NCBI GenBank assembly: GCA_029962745.1
Contig: CM057151.1
Span: forward strand, 31,381,344 to 31,445,343
Direction of reading: 5' to 3'
DNA from: Echinometra lucunter
Taxonomy: Eukaryota; Echinodermata; Echinoidea; Camarodonta; Echinometridae
Length of the DNA: 64,000 bases
Shown here one piece after another: positions 1 through 11,887 of the stretch. Position numbers and translations under genes: made by a program. A model generated the notes under the pieces. It was not told the origin of the DNA, did no database searches, and saw only the letters and a list, made by a program, of their open reading frames with translations. Every line of letters begins with the position of its first letter. Positions within the stretch are counted from its first letter, which is position 1.

Positions 1-226
1 ACACCAAGTTGGCGATAATTATGTAGTGGAAACTGCCCTGCCGACTATACATCAGAAGGTTCAGATACTCATCAGAAAGCAGGACAAGGAATGTAACCAA
101 ACTAATGTAAGCAACAACAACAAAAAGGAAAGAGCAGGGCGTAGTTTCTGCCACAGCAAGATTGGAAATTATATTCATCTTGATTGTAATATTTGTTGCA
201 CCTAAACAGGAATGTGTAAGATCTCT

Positions 227-552
227 GGGTGTGTTTCACAAAGCTGTGCGCCAAGTTACGTGTGACTTTAAGAATGACTTGAATATGGAAGCCAAATGGG
301 TTTCTCAATCACATTTAATCGCATAAGCTAAGTTGAAATATCTACGTAGATTTAACATTATCGTTAACAAAACATTCTGAGTGGAAAGTATAGTTTTTGC
401 CACAATTTCACTGAGATTATGGGAAATTCCATCACAATTTGTTAAAACAAAAAGAACGGCTTTGGGCATTTTTATTTGGTTGTTCATAGTAAAGTCGTTC
501 TTAAAGTCATGCGTAACTTTACGAACAGCTTTAATAAACACCCCCCCCCCCC
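227..552. mobile_element. TIR element, family A copy 1
   Basis: The left end reads GGTGTGTTTCACAAAGCTG and the right end is its imperfect complement (ACAGCTTTAATAAACACC) running into a 12-base C run. Inside, each end is followed by complementary sequence around CAAGTTACGTGTGAC and GTCATGCGTAACTTTACG. No transposase is encoded, so this is a non-autonomous (MITE-like) element. A second full copy lies at 8035-8357 with the same ends and size. The superfamily is not assigned because the target duplication is obscured by the C run. Confidence 0.75.
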
Positions 553-1004
553 TGTGTATTTAATTTCAAGTCATTGCAAGCCATGTGCTCTTCCACTGTG
601 AAGCACCTTGTCTCGAAATAAGGTTCAGGGAACGGTCACTGCACAATTACAGAATTAGTAACAGGTGCAGGAAATATGCAGTCTAAGTAATTTCTGCTTA
701 TAGATGCCAGGAATGACAGTTGTCTGGACTATATGACCGCAGAAAACTCAAGTGTGCTGCAAGAAAAATTAATTTCACGTTATCAATGGATCGTCATGTG
801 CTTTAATGCCACAAGCATTTTCACTCCAGATAAATCATTTGCCTTGCAACTTCCAAATTCATTTTCAGCGTATCTATTTCCACAAATGAATAAAACAAAG
901 AAAATCAATCAGAATTTAGACAAAGGGCAATTAGGTTTTTGTTTAAATCAAAACATCAAAATGGCGGGGGGGGGGGGGATTGACCTATGTCAAAGTCATC
1001 CCCA
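553..1004. other. unannotated spacer
   Basis: No supported gene. A 93-codon open frame on the plus strand at 733-1014 ends in a poly-G run and has low-complexity composition and no splice signals, so I treat it as chance. A 12-base G run sits near 966-977. Confidence 0.5.
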
Positions 1005-1900
1005 AGAACAATAAAATAAATACATAACTGTAAAAAGAAACAAAGTCGAATACATGATCTAATACTATAATTGTACAAACATATAACAAACAACAAAAAT
1101 AAAGAGAGGAAAAAAATCAAAGGCTCTCGAGAAGAGCTTTGTATTTACGTTTAAAAGAAAAGATTGTGGACAAATCGAGTTCTTCAGGTAGGGAATTCCA
1201 TAGTCTCGATCTGGCATATTACTTAAAAAACATATATTCAAAATTGGAAAGAAATACTGGCTTATCTGGTTTAAAACGACCGGTGCGTGATTTCTTTTGT
1301 ATTCAACACTTATTCAACACCAAAAAAATAGAGAAAAGATTATTACAAAATAAAAACAGAATATATGACAGTTTACTTATTACACGTTTTTGAAGTATTT
1401 TAACTACCCAAACGGCCATCCGCGCAATTTCCCCAAACAATATTACAACAGTTAAAATGAGGGTAATATCATTGTGTAATATGAATTAAGAAGAATATTC
1501 AGTGGTAAAATGTGAATGATATGATTTATTATAAACATGACACATCACTAATGTGATCTTTCGACGTTAATCTATCATCTATCGTAACACCTAAAAAAAA
1601 TTAGTGGAATGTACATAAGGAGCTACATACAAAAGTAAAAGCAATGGGCCCAAAACTAATCCCTGCGGTGCTTCCAAAGAAATATCTATATTTTAGAAGA
1701 AACATTGTTAATTGAGACATATTGGATTCTATCACTTGAATAATTTATAAACCAAGGAAGAATCTTTAGTATTCCATAAAACTCTCTATCAAAATGTTAT
1801 GGTTTTTTTAAAAATGAATGCTTTTGATAGAACTAGAAATATTCCAATAATAAATTATTTTCAAATTTATTAGCCATTTCCAAGCCATTTTATTGTCATT
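1005..1900 (-). pseudogene. decayed non-LTR retrotransposon (CR1/L2-like reverse transcriptase)
   Basis: Read on the minus strand, broken frames carry reverse-transcriptase landmarks in the right order. A degenerate LSKAF block (about 1816-1830) is followed by a WFxNYxSDRxQYVSIN-like block (about 1693-1757), APQGLVLGPLLLLLYV (about 1627-1676), LGVTIDDRLTSKDHI (about 1549-1595), NIVWGN (about 1430-1447) and the C-terminal RLWNSLPEEL block (about 1180-1215). The frame ends in TGA near 1117, followed by an A-rich 3' tail to about 1005. In intact elements of this class the catalytic YADD box lies between the PQG and LGVTIDD blocks. Here those blocks are only about 30 bases apart, so the active-site segment is deleted. 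Several in-frame stops and frameshifts confirm it is dead. The clade (CR1, L2 or relative) is inference from the motif style. Confidence 0.85.
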
Positions 1901-2725
1901 GTCAATTCAGAAGAGCAAATTGATCCTATTCAGACTGAAAACATGAATATAAAATTTCTGTGATGATAGCATTGACGTCAGCAAATAATGGTGATGAATG
2001 CTCATAAAAGTACGCTGTTTTTATTACCGGACATAAATTTGGATTTTGCCCACGTTTTTGACTGATTCTGGTTTTCTGGAAGTAATTATATTCAAATTCA
2101 AAATACAGAATTTATTTTACACGAGCTAAAAGCAATCTGGTGGGAGTCGTTGAATCTTCCCAATTGCTAAAGATGAAATAAGGAGTGAGGGGAAATTTAT
2201 CAGAAGAAATCCCCAGAAACTATGTCATAGCACCAGTCTAGTATTAATGATAAAAAAGGTGATGAAAGGGCTTTTAATGGTATTTTCTCTATCAATTCCA
2301 AATTCTGAATACGTTTCCATAACTGTTTTATTTTAAATCTATTGCTGTAAACTGCTTCTTTTATCCATATTAGTAAGAAAAAAATTACTTTGCTTATTCT
2401 CCAACTGTTACCATAACTTGTAAGATAAGCTTACCGATACAATTTAAAAGCATTATGATCATAACTGGAATAAGAATTTACCAAATGAATGAAGACACAT
2501 TCTCTTGCTAACTCCAATATATCCGTAACTTTACCATAAATGGAGTTCCCGTATTTTCCAAACATTTTAATTCATTTCTGCTCTTAAAAAAACTGGAAGC
2601 AATATCTTAACCTGTATCTCGACACATGTATATCAAAGTGAATAAAGTATGATACAATATTTTCTAATTTTGTATTAGGTTTTTTTTTCTTTTAATTAAT
2701 CTTTATTGTATGTTTACTGTTGTAC

Positions 2726-2800
2726 AGGGCCCTCTGGAAGAACGGTATCATATTTACTGAAGGAGCTACCTGTTAAAATAAAACATAATCAAATCAAACC
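2726..2800 (+). repeat. SINE 3' tail fragment
   Basis: The segment beginning GGGCCCTCTGGAAGAACGG and ending in AAATCAAACC-type A-rich sequence matches the 3' part of the SINE-like repeat at 7540-7800 (GGGCCCTCTGGGAGAACAG). A related tail occurs at 50226-50290. Only the tail is present; no A or B box remains. Confidence 0.6.
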
Positions 2801-3995
2801 AAATCAATTCTTAACACACGTGTCCACCACTCAGGAACCCAGTATAGGCAACACCTGTCATATTTATACCAGTGGCGCCCACTCGTCGGCGCCGCGGGAA
2901 TGCTGGTATAATTCTTTATATGCTCAAAGCGCTTCAGGAGCTCTTGATGCTATTCAGTGGGGCCTATAAGCCTCTTTAAAGCATTTACAAACCATCCGAC
3001 CCTCATCTTCCATGATTATGAAAAGCTTTCGGAAAGTATTCTAAGGGTAGAGGTAACCGCTCTCTGCAAGACTAGGCAATAGTATTTGAGCTTTTTAAGG
3101 TAAAAAAATGAATGCAAGAGCTACAATGGACTGTGTATTCATAAATGAGGTCTTATCTTGGTTCAGCTATATACTGCATGGATTCTAAATTGACCGCCCC
3201 TTAGAGCGAGGACAAAACTACATACATGTATTCTCCTTACAGTGTGTGTATACAGATTTGGATATTGATCTTCGCTGCAGTGTTTAGCATGACCAGATGG
3301 CCACAGAGTCAGCTTTCTAACAGCCCAATCAATAAAACAACACAAGGATGCTGTTACATTGACTCACACCAGGGTGATCTGTCACGCTTACGTGTTGCAA
3401 ACGGAAAAACCCCCTTTAAGATCACCAAAACATAAATCTTCACGTTCCCTATATTATGTATACCTCCCTTGCCGTTGAAGCTATGCCGTTGAAGCTATGT
3501 GGAAACTTCGATCGTGTACGACATGGTTAAATGAATGAGAATAAGCTAAGTGGCTGAAAGCGAAAAGTAATTTAAGTTTGACGGCCTTTATACCAGGTCT
3601 GACTTAAAACATTTTTTTCCCCTAAAATGTCTTTCAATGCGATATACACCTATTTCGTATGCCGTTGAATGTCCACGTAACAAATTCATCATTGTGAGCA
3701 TGATTTATTGTTGTTGTTATTTCTTTTTGTTGTTGTTTCTTTTTGTAAGAGGCATCAGGGAAGTCTAATAAAGATTATAATTTCATTCACCTTTTTGTTT
3801 AATGGAAATAATGCATTGGTATATCATCCTGCAAATAGTGCTTGAATATTTTCTCTTCCAGTATTGCATTTTCCTATCTCCACTCACCCTATATCTTTAA
3901 GGGAGGTATGTATTTCACAATTAATCTTTCCTTCAAATCGGCAAACATGAAACACTCTTTCTTAGATTAGAACTGAATCTAAGTCAAATGTAATT

Positions 3996-4091
3996 AGGGA
4001 CAACTCCAACTTAATGAAGAAATCATAATCAAGAAGTTGATTTCTAAATCTATTAGATTAAGATTTTTAATTGAGTTTTGGAGTTGTCCCT
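3996..4091. repeat. short foldback repeat
   Basis: AGGGACAACTCCAAC at the left end is mirrored by TTGGAGTTGTCCCT at the right end, with weaker complementarity outside. It could be a small MITE. No target duplication was identified. Confidence 0.5.
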
Positions 4092-4774
4092 GATTTAAGT
4101 CTGAGAAATTTAGAGTGCAAGACAAAAAAAAAATCACTTCACCATCTCACCATCATCATCACCACTGAGTATGCAATTAAAGGCAAATCCCCTTTTAATT
4201 TAATGATCGTGAGCACTACCGATTGCTGAGTGTAGAGATTAATGTAGTACCTTAGCTGATTAGCTTTGGCTGATTCCTATCCGCATGAATAAACAAGATA
4301 ATCAGAATTGCCTAATCAATTACAATGATGAGAATGTACGGAAGTGAAGGCGAATAACAGTAACCTTACTTTGGATAGATTAAATTCTGCAAGAACAATG
4401 GAGATAAAGCAACATCGACATTAATTACAACGGTAAAAGTTAATTGAAAGAGAGGGTCCACGGGCTACGTTACCAAGATTTTTTTTTTCCTTTGCTGTAC
4501 TTCATTATCAAACTCAATAGTTCTGAAGCCATCGCTCGTCTTGAAGCTTCAGTTCGTCCATATCATTCGGATACTGATGTGACTATTCGTATGTGTATTC
4601 GAATTACAACACCAATCGCTTGTCTGTTTAATGGATTAAACCATCAGTCAGTCACGTTATCACATCGTCAGTCAGCAGGGAATGGAGGTGGAAAATAGCA
4701 TGTTTAAAGAAGAGAGACGAGGATTAATGTGATTATGAAATTGACAAAACAATTCGTGCGATATAAATACAGAG

Positions 4775-4957
4775 AGAGAGGGGAGCGCAAAAAGAAGGGC
4801 AGAGAGAGGGGTGAAACAGAAAAATCTAGGGGAAAATGAAGGAGCGCATGAGAGAGAAGAGAAAAGAGAGAAAAAGGATGTGGAGAGAGAGAGTGGGAGA
4901 GGAGGGAATATTAAAAGAGAAGAAATCATAAAAAAGGAAAGAAAGAAAGAAAGAAAG

Positions 4958-4992
<35 letters not shown>

Positions 4993-4998
4993 GGAGTG
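4775..4998. repeat. purine-rich microsatellite (GA/GAAA)n
   Basis: About 220 bases are almost purely A and G on the plus strand, with GAAAGAAA and GAGAGA runs. Arg/Glu/Lys-rich and Ser/Leu-rich open frames across it are artefacts of the repeat. Confidence 0.9.
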
Positions 4999-5284
4999 AG
5001 AGAGGGGGCAAATTAGAGTTGGGTAATCAGTACTCGGGATGCATTTTGTCACTTAAACCCTAATGTCCCCAAGGAATTTTCAATTTGTAATTCCATCACA
5101 CTAATTCATTTTCCCATCCCAATACTTCCGATGCGTCTCCCCTGCTATGGCTTACCACGCCAAAGCAACAGATAGACGCTGTGGTCTAAACTAACTGCCA
5201 TTGGGGAAAGAAAAAAAAGCTTCAATTAGGTTTTATTCTTCTTCTTCATGTTTTACTTGATTTCGTTACTTTACAAGGATTCAG

Positions 5285-5424
5285 TACACTGCAAAAACGG
5301 TGGTGTTAAATTGGTGTTAAATCAACACCACTGGTGTTTATACAGGACAACACCACCATCAGAGTATATAAACACCAGTGGTGTTAATTTAACACCAATT
5401 TAACACCACCGTTTTTGCAGTGTA
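5285..5424. mobile_element. palindromic MITE, family B copy 1
   Basis: Almost the whole element is a palindrome. CACTGCAAAAACGGTGGTG at the left is matched by CACCACCGTTTTTGCAGTG at the right, with internal GGTGTTAAA repeats, and TA flanks both ends. A TA duplication with short TIRs fits the Tc1/mariner-type MITE pattern (inference). A second copy with identical ends lies at 12594-12724. Confidence 0.85.
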
Positions 5425-5757
5425 AGATGGAATCAAATGAGTATAAATTTACAAGAAAATGTACATTGTAAAAAAAAGTTAAGATAAGTATAGCTAAAGA
5501 CAATGCGCAATATATCTTTGTCAAAGGATAAAAAATGCTGCTCGTTTGCAAATGTTCCCCCCCCCCATAATCTTTTTATTGGAGATTTCATTCAAAAAAA
5601 AAAATCACTACGCATTCAAAGCAATATTAATAACAATAACAACTATACAAATCCTGATTTTGTTTTCATAACATTTTTATACTGTATCATGAGCAAAGAA
5701 AAGAAATGAATGAAATCCCTTTAAAAAAAGAAAGTGCACATATTTTACTAGTACATT

Positions 5758-6231
5758 CACCGTACGGGTTTATAGCCACTTGGTCTAATACCAGTTAGTC
5801 TAATTCCCAGATTGTCTAACACCACTATGACTAAACCCATTTGGTCTACTGTCGGTTTGGTCTAATTGCCGTTTGGTCCAATGATCACTTGGTCTAATAC
5901 CCACTTCGGCTAATTGTCATTTTCTCTAATGATCAGATGGTCTAATTGCCACTTCGTCTACTTAGTTTTTCTCATTTATCTAATGACCTTTTGGTCTATT
6001 ACCAGATCGTCTAATCGCATAGACTAAGTGGTGTAAGGCCAAGTGGCTATTAGACGAAATGGGCATGGCCTAACTGTAAATTAGACAAAATGGTACATGG
6101 GCTTAGTGGCAATTAGACCGAATGATTACTATACAAACTGGTTCTAGACGAAATAGGAATATACCATGTGAGATGAGACCTAACGGGCATTAGAAAAAGT
6201 GGGATTTGACCAAGTGACAATTCACGGTACA
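5758..6231. repeat. foldback built from a degenerate TTGGTCTAAT word array
   Basis: The left half repeats a word close to TTGGTCTAATNCC about every 20 bases, all in one orientation. From about 6010 the word flips to its complement (ATTAGACNAAATGG). The outer ends also match: CCACTTGGTC left and GACCAAGTG right. Individual copies differ by several bases, so the period and word are conserved better than the exact sequence. No coding sequence is present. The TTCGTTATTCCGAAGG array at 38.3 kb has the same architecture with an unrelated word. Confidence 0.8.
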
Positions 6232-7539
6232 GTTGTCACGATGTTGTAACAAAATGAGCATTGAAGCTCCAGTGTCCAGTTTATGAGGCTTCTTTCAACT
6301 GAGCTTTTCTTGCTCTCATTGAAACTTTTTTACACTGACTCTCGATTTATAGGTAGATAATAATCCCCGTTGATGTTTTCTTTCATGAGAGTAATCTACT
6401 GACTCTGCAGACTTAGTGCGAGTCAATTTGATTGACAGTAGTAAGAATTCCTTCCCCATAACCATGACGGCAGCTATATACTGTGACGCAAATCTCAAAA
6501 GTGAAAAAAAAACAAGTTTCTGATGGATCGTTGCTGGTCATCACCCAAAGAGTCATTGTTTAGATAAATCTTGCCTAGAAAATTAGTAATAGGAGAGAGA
6601 AAAAAATGCTCGTACTAGATCATTTCGTGGCTTTTTTATGAGATTTGAGCAGTAAAGTCAGGAGAATTTTGAATATCGAAAGCTAAACAATTCGTGGTGA
6701 TTTATTATAACGTATGTTCATCTCTTGACATTTCTTAGAACAAACTCATAAAAACTATAATTATAAAGATTCAAATTTCTTGAGCTGCATCATTCATCGT
6801 CGGCAGATTGTGAAATAATGCTTAACATGAAAATGGCCTCTAAGATCTAAATATGAAATTCTAGCCACGCATCCAGAATGGGAATTATCACCAGATACAT
6901 ATAAGTATTGGCGGTAACCCTAACAAAACCTAAAGGTTTACATGCAGCCCCGCATATTCCAATTTACGATCACGTTTCATAGACATTTCCCCCGCTCAAA
7001 ATTAGTCACAGTATTACGCAAATGATGGTCCCTCTTACGTCATAATCTAGCCCGCTACAATGTTTAATTTGTTGTAGCAGGTGTGCGTGTACAATGCCCA
7101 CCCAAGAGAGATCGACACAGTAAATGGTCGCTTCATATTTTCTAATGATTTTTATCTCAATTAATAATTCATTACCGGCAAGGAGTAAAAAGTTCCGATA
7201 TGGTTATTGTGTAAGGTAGAGAAGTATTTCTCTGTTTGCTTTCCAAAGATTTTACACACTGACCTCTTCCATATCAATCTAGAATATATCTAGAATATAT
7301 AGATCTTTTCCTGAAACAGCCGTGGTTTGTGATGTGACCGCTATCTTTAATGTGAGAAGGTCATCAATCAAAAGAGAAATAGACATGAATATCATTTTGA
7401 CATTGCTACATCCTGCACATGCTTACTTTCATTAGTTTGGAGTATTGGCGTCTGCACTGAGGATATATCTGCATTGATATAATATTCAACATAGACAATG
7501 ATAGAGGTGTTTGTGGTCTATTATGTCTCCGGACTGCAT
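6232..7539. other. unannotated AT-rich spacer
   Basis: No exon or repeat family recognised. A 60-codon minus-strand frame at 6316-6498 has no splice context. Confidence 0.45.
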
Positions 7540-7800
7540 GTGAACTACAAAGTACGCGATTCGTATCCCTGCTGCAGCACTTATGTCCTTTGGCAAGATA
7601 TTAATCTGCACGTGCCACACTCGGCCCAGGTGTAGTGAGTGGGTACTTGGTAGGATTTATTCCTTGAATGCACAGAACGTACGGTTGCCGTGCTAAAGCC
7701 TGGGTAATAACATGATTGCGGGGCCCTCTGGGAGAACAGTACATATTACTGAAGAGAGACGAGGGCAAGAGGCTACCCTGGATAAGCAAGACCTATCTTT
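7540..7800 (+). repeat. SINE-like repeat, 5' truncated
   Basis: The text runs through GATTCGTATCCCTGCTGCAGCACTTATG, a decayed B-box-like head region, then CACTCGGCCCAGGTGTAG and GGGCCCTCTGGGAGAACAG, and ends in a TATCATTATCATTAAAA tail. The same GCAGCACTTATGCCCTT motif follows the tRNA-like head at 49110, which identifies it as a body piece of that type of SINE. Confidence 0.65.
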
Positions 7801-8034
7801 ATCATTATCATTAAAAGCACGAACTAACGATTAGTACTGATAAGTGATTAGTTTCCCAAGAAGAGGTTGATGATTTTTTTTAACCCTTCTCCAAGTTGTA
7901 CGATAACTGTTTACGTTCATTCCTAGGTAAAGTTTATCGTGAGTTGTCACTAGTGTGTTAACATCTTCTTTAGATGTAATAATAGTGGGTTCTTGTATAC
8001 TGCTTAATGTCTGTCAGAACTGACACTCCTAGTT

Positions 8035-8357
8035 GGTGTTTCATAAAGCTGTTTGTAAAGTTACGAATGACCTGAATATGGCAAGACAAAAGGGATTCTC
8101 AACCATTATAAAAATTGCTTCAGCTTAAGGTGAAATATGCAAACGTAGAATAAAATTACTATTGTTTACAAACATTTTTATTGCGAAGTACATTTTTTGC
8201 CACAATTTAATTGAGATTTTGGGAAATGCAGTCACACTTTGTTGAAACATGAGAAAAAAACATTAAGCATCACATTTGGCACTTAATATTCAATTCGATT
8301 GTGAAGTCATGCTTAGCTTTAAAAAGAACAGCTTTATGAAACACCCCCCCCCCCCCC
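8035..8357. mobile_element. TIR element, family A copy 2
   Basis: Ends GGTGTTTCATAAAGCTGTTT and ACAGCTTTATGAAACACC, followed by a 15-base C run, match the element at 227-552 in sequence, size and the poly-C right border. Non-autonomous. Confidence 0.8.
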
Positions 8358-8429
8358 GGCGCTCCGCTGTTATTACCCCGGCTTTAGCATGGCGGCCATT
8401 AAAGCGCTCTTACATTTCAAGGAAATTCT

Positions 8430-8570
8430 TCCTTCCGGGCACCCATTTACTACACCTGGGTCGAAAGTGGCAATTGTAGATTAATGTCTTGATAAAAGAC
8501 ATTAGTGCCATGGCAGGACTCGAACCGCCAACCTTGTGATCTACAGTTCGGCGACGACACCTCTACTATT
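8430..8570 (-). repeat. tRNA-derived SINE fragment
   Basis: On the minus strand the segment contains GTTCGAGTCC, a good pol III B box, in a decayed tRNA-like context. It is followed by TGGCACTAATGTC and the CCAGGTGTAGTAAATGGGT body motif that recurs near 20560 and 26440. Confidence 0.55.
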
Positions 8571-10049
8571 TAGGTATTCGTTTTATTTACTCCACCGTTT
8601 ACGGATATTGGCTCTTTTTATCATGAATCTCATCACAACTACATTAATTTTAAAAAGGATCTTTTCATGACCTTATGGTAGGCTCGTTGATTTGGAGATT
8701 ATTTTAGAGAAAAGTTGACTCATCGGCAGTTTCACTTTGTTATGCTGAAGTGCCAAGCCATATGGTTTTACAGGTTTTCAATACGTTTTTTTTTTTGCAA
8801 CTGCATAGATGGTGTGCGTTGAAATTCCATAAATGGTTGATCGTCGCACGTGTACGCCTACCAATATCCATTTCGGTTATAGTCCCGTGGGCAAGAGGAA
8901 ATGAAATATGTATTTATACAGGCAGATTGTTATTCCGAGTGCACTTTATCATACCGCTATCTGATCAGCACCCTGTGATCAATACTGTTATGGAAATTCC
9001 ACTTTTGCTTAGAAATCACTGAAAGCCGCTACTCCTACAGAACAGATTCGGTTTGTGCTTCTTGGTGATTTTTCTCTTTATTTATACTAAGCACAAACAA
9101 ACAGCTCCTCTTTTCCAATGTATGATTTAGTTTTTAAAATTGTTCTCAACCGTTCTGACATAGACTGATGAGGCATTACCTTGTCATTTAACCATAGAAA
9201 TAATTATATCTTTCTTTCCTTTTCCAAACTTAGATGTTGTATGAAATACGAGTTGATCTACATGCATTATATGCAATTTTCTCGTGAGCTAAAACACACA
9301 AGCCTTTAGTCGAAACACGGGAAACAAAATTATTTCGATGCACAAAAGTCCACTCCCTCGACATAGAGAGTACAGGCGATGCACGCACCAGGGGGGATTA
9401 TATTCTTCGATTTTTGTTGTACGATGGAAGCAACCGGTCGGAAGAAAGTAATTTCCCAAACGACGGTGTGTTCTACGAAGCGATAAGCAGTTAACGGGAA
9501 TCAAAGGGGTGTAAATCAATGGGTTATCCGCTGGGGTGATTGAATCAACGCCTATTCGCAAACATTAAAGGCCGTGCACATGGTGTATAAACCTGGGAAG
9601 TGTCATGCTATAAGAAAGTGTGAAAAGTGGTACCAATTTGAACAATAATGAATTGACGTGTACGTAAAATCTCTTTCTTCCGTTAGCGTATACCTGGGAA
9701 GGATGATTCCCCCATTGATACATATTTACATACACACGTATATACATCCACTTCAAAAAGTGGGGGGATGCATCCTCCCCCCTTACCCCCTGCTTCTTCT
9801 TCAAAATAGACGAAAATATGAAACATGTTTTTGTCTTGTCGAATAAATCCTTTCCTTTTGAATATACACACAGGTTATGATGAAAAGTGCGAACTTGAGG
9901 CGCATAATTGGAAAGACAACTGTATTTGTTTCCACTCCTTCTGCACTGTCATGTAGATGAAAATGTGTGGAAATGGATTTTAAAAAGTTGTGATAAGGAG
10001 ATTGGCGACCCCCCCCCCCCCCCCAATTAAAAAAAAAAGGATCACTTAC
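8571..10049. other. spacer, probably intron of the alpha2/delta-like gene
   Basis: This stretch lies downstream (minus strand) of the exon at 10050-10131, so it should be intron if that gene continues to lower coordinates. No further alpha2/delta exon could be identified here. It contains a poly-C run at about 10011-10024, 25 bases inside the donor. Confidence 0.4.
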
Positions 10050-10131
10050 CTGGCGAACAACATCGCTTCCACTGTATGTTCTGCTAAGGTTGTATAATCG
10101 GCTCCCTAACTCATCAGCCCACCTGATCACA
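10050..10131 (-). CDS. exon of a voltage-gated calcium channel alpha2/delta subunit-like gene (partial)
   Basis: This is an 82-base exon on the minus strand. The acceptor is an excellent T-rich tract ending TTTTATTCCTAG and the donor is CAG|GTAAGT. One base completes a codon from the previous exon, then 27 codons are open and the exon ends in phase 0; the other two frames are interrupted or unlikely. The peptide contains VIRWADELGS and then YSGSDVVRQ. It aligns with the extracellular N-terminal region of alpha2/delta subunits, just after the signal peptide. Family members there show a conserved Trp, a spaced Leu pattern and a (T/Y)xSG motif. The family protein is a secreted, membrane-anchored auxiliary subunit that traffics calcium channels to the plasma membrane. 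The assignment rests on a short match I recall from the family, so the subfamily is open. Exon 1 with the signal peptide would lie at higher coordinates and later exons at lower coordinates; neither was found with confidence. Confidence 0.65.
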
Positions 10132-10547
10132 CTAGGAATAAAATAGAAAAAAAGTTAAGAAATACAGAATGAAAACTTGTAATGACAATTGCCTTTATAA
10201 GTTTATTATTTTGGCTATTAACAACCATTATAACAATTGTGATCTAGAGTGATTATTGCTGAATGTCGTGTGCTTTTGTTAGCGTTTATTTGAATTGTTG
10301 CTACTCATTCAAGATCATTTTCGTGTTTTTCCATATGAACATACCACCTTTGCATATATCTAGTCATAATCTTCAAGTGAAATCTAAATTTGATTATGCT
10401 TCAAAATAATACTATTTTTTCTGCTAAAACTTAATGTAACACTTTGAGTACCAAAAGCGCGTGAAAAATTCAAACTCGTTGAATGAACTGTATGTTTATA
10501 AATTCCGTGGATCTGTAAATTCAATTCGCTACATGTGCTATTCTCCC

Positions 10548-10548
10548 T

Positions 10549-10621
<73 letters not shown>

Positions 10622-10623
10622 CT
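10548..10623. repeat. (CT)n microsatellite
   Basis: About 75 bases of CT with a few TTT interruptions, followed directly by unique sequence. Confidence 0.95.
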
Positions 10624-11502
10624 CGCCATAACTCTCCGGAAGATGCACCGTTTGTGATAGACGCTGCTTTTCAACACACTGCTGTGACACATTGTACTTC
10701 ATATCGAAGCTATTGTATTTTCAAGGTGCGCTTTTGTATAAAAACCATTGCAATATCACCGTCACTCCAAATTTTATCCATAGCCTCTGCCATCAAGAGA
10801 GAGAGAGAAAATAACGGTTTATAAATGAGTGATAATTAAAGGGAGGTTATCATCGATCTGTCTGACTCAAAGGCTGACTAGCTAGATGTGTATATCAAAT
10901 GCACATGATAATGTTCATGCTCGCCATATATCATGCACGCTCGGTCAAACTTATTGCTTTTCCGTTGGTCACAGATACTGGAATGATAAAGGAGAATGAT
11001 ATCGTATGCTCAAATGATTATGATCGAGTGTGATATTAGTGATGTATCATGATCATATGATAAAAGAAGAAAGAAATGGCTTGGGGTTCGTCAAAGTGGC
11101 AAGCATGACAAATGATTTTGTCTTTTATGGCGGGCAAAGCTATGATGTTCCTTCCCATGAACGAGGGTTTGTCAAGCTCTGTGAACTTATTTTTTTTTCA
11201 GAACTGGAAGCATAATAGCAGCACAACGGAAGCCCACTGGAAACACACTTTGGTATGATGGGGGGACCATAGCTCGCGCACATTTTATTTTTTTAATGAA
11301 GACAATTTTTGATCCATAATTTCTCAATTTTTATCAAAAATTATTCTGATTTAAATGACACCAAAGGCAAAGCAAAGTTTTAGATTTCAAATGGGCGCAA
11401 GAAGAACATGTTATTTAAGAAGAATTCCCGAGATATCGCGATCGCAAAATTCGATGTCGTATCGCACCGCTCTGGACCTGGAAAAGTGTTACAAAAATAA
11501 CG

Positions 11503-11887
11503 AGACCTAACTTCGCGCACGCCAGTTTTCAAGTGATTAATACAAAATAGAGATTCATAAAAGGTAAGATAATTGCATTACTAGGAAGACAAAATGCCTC
11601 TGAATAATTTGATACCACATTTTACTTACAATTTTGATGACATCGTCTCTCGAAAAGAGGAATTCTAGACCCTTGTCGACAAGTCCACTTTTTTCAGAAC
11701 GAACGCAAAATGCTGCAAAATTTGCCGATTTTTCATTCATAATTTCAAAATTCCTTCTCTAATTTTAAAAGGAAACTAACTTTAGGGGGCTCTTTCCGTT
11801 AGTGCTACCAGTTTTTTCTCACTCTTTGCTAGTTTTTGAGATATGGCCCTGTGCGCAAAGTTTGGACCTGCGCGAATTTAGGTCTTA
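11503..11887. mobile_element. TIR element (AGGTCTY-ended)
   Basis: GAGACCTAACTTCGCGCAC at the left is imperfectly complementary to TGCGCGAATTTAGGTCTTA at the right, about 385 bases apart. A 60-residue minus-strand frame inside has a GTAAGT donor-like site, but no acceptor was found. Probably non-autonomous. Confidence 0.5.

Larger units (their letters stand above)
1901..5284. other. repeat-bearing intergenic or intronic sequence
   Basis: No exon could be supported on either strand. The stretch may continue the decayed LINE up to about 2300. It also holds a SINE tail, a short inverted repeat and a long purine tract, listed separately. A GC-rich patch at 2866-2965 (GGCGCCGCGGGAATGCTGG) stands out from its AT-rich surroundings but has no recognised motif. 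Confidence 0.5.
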
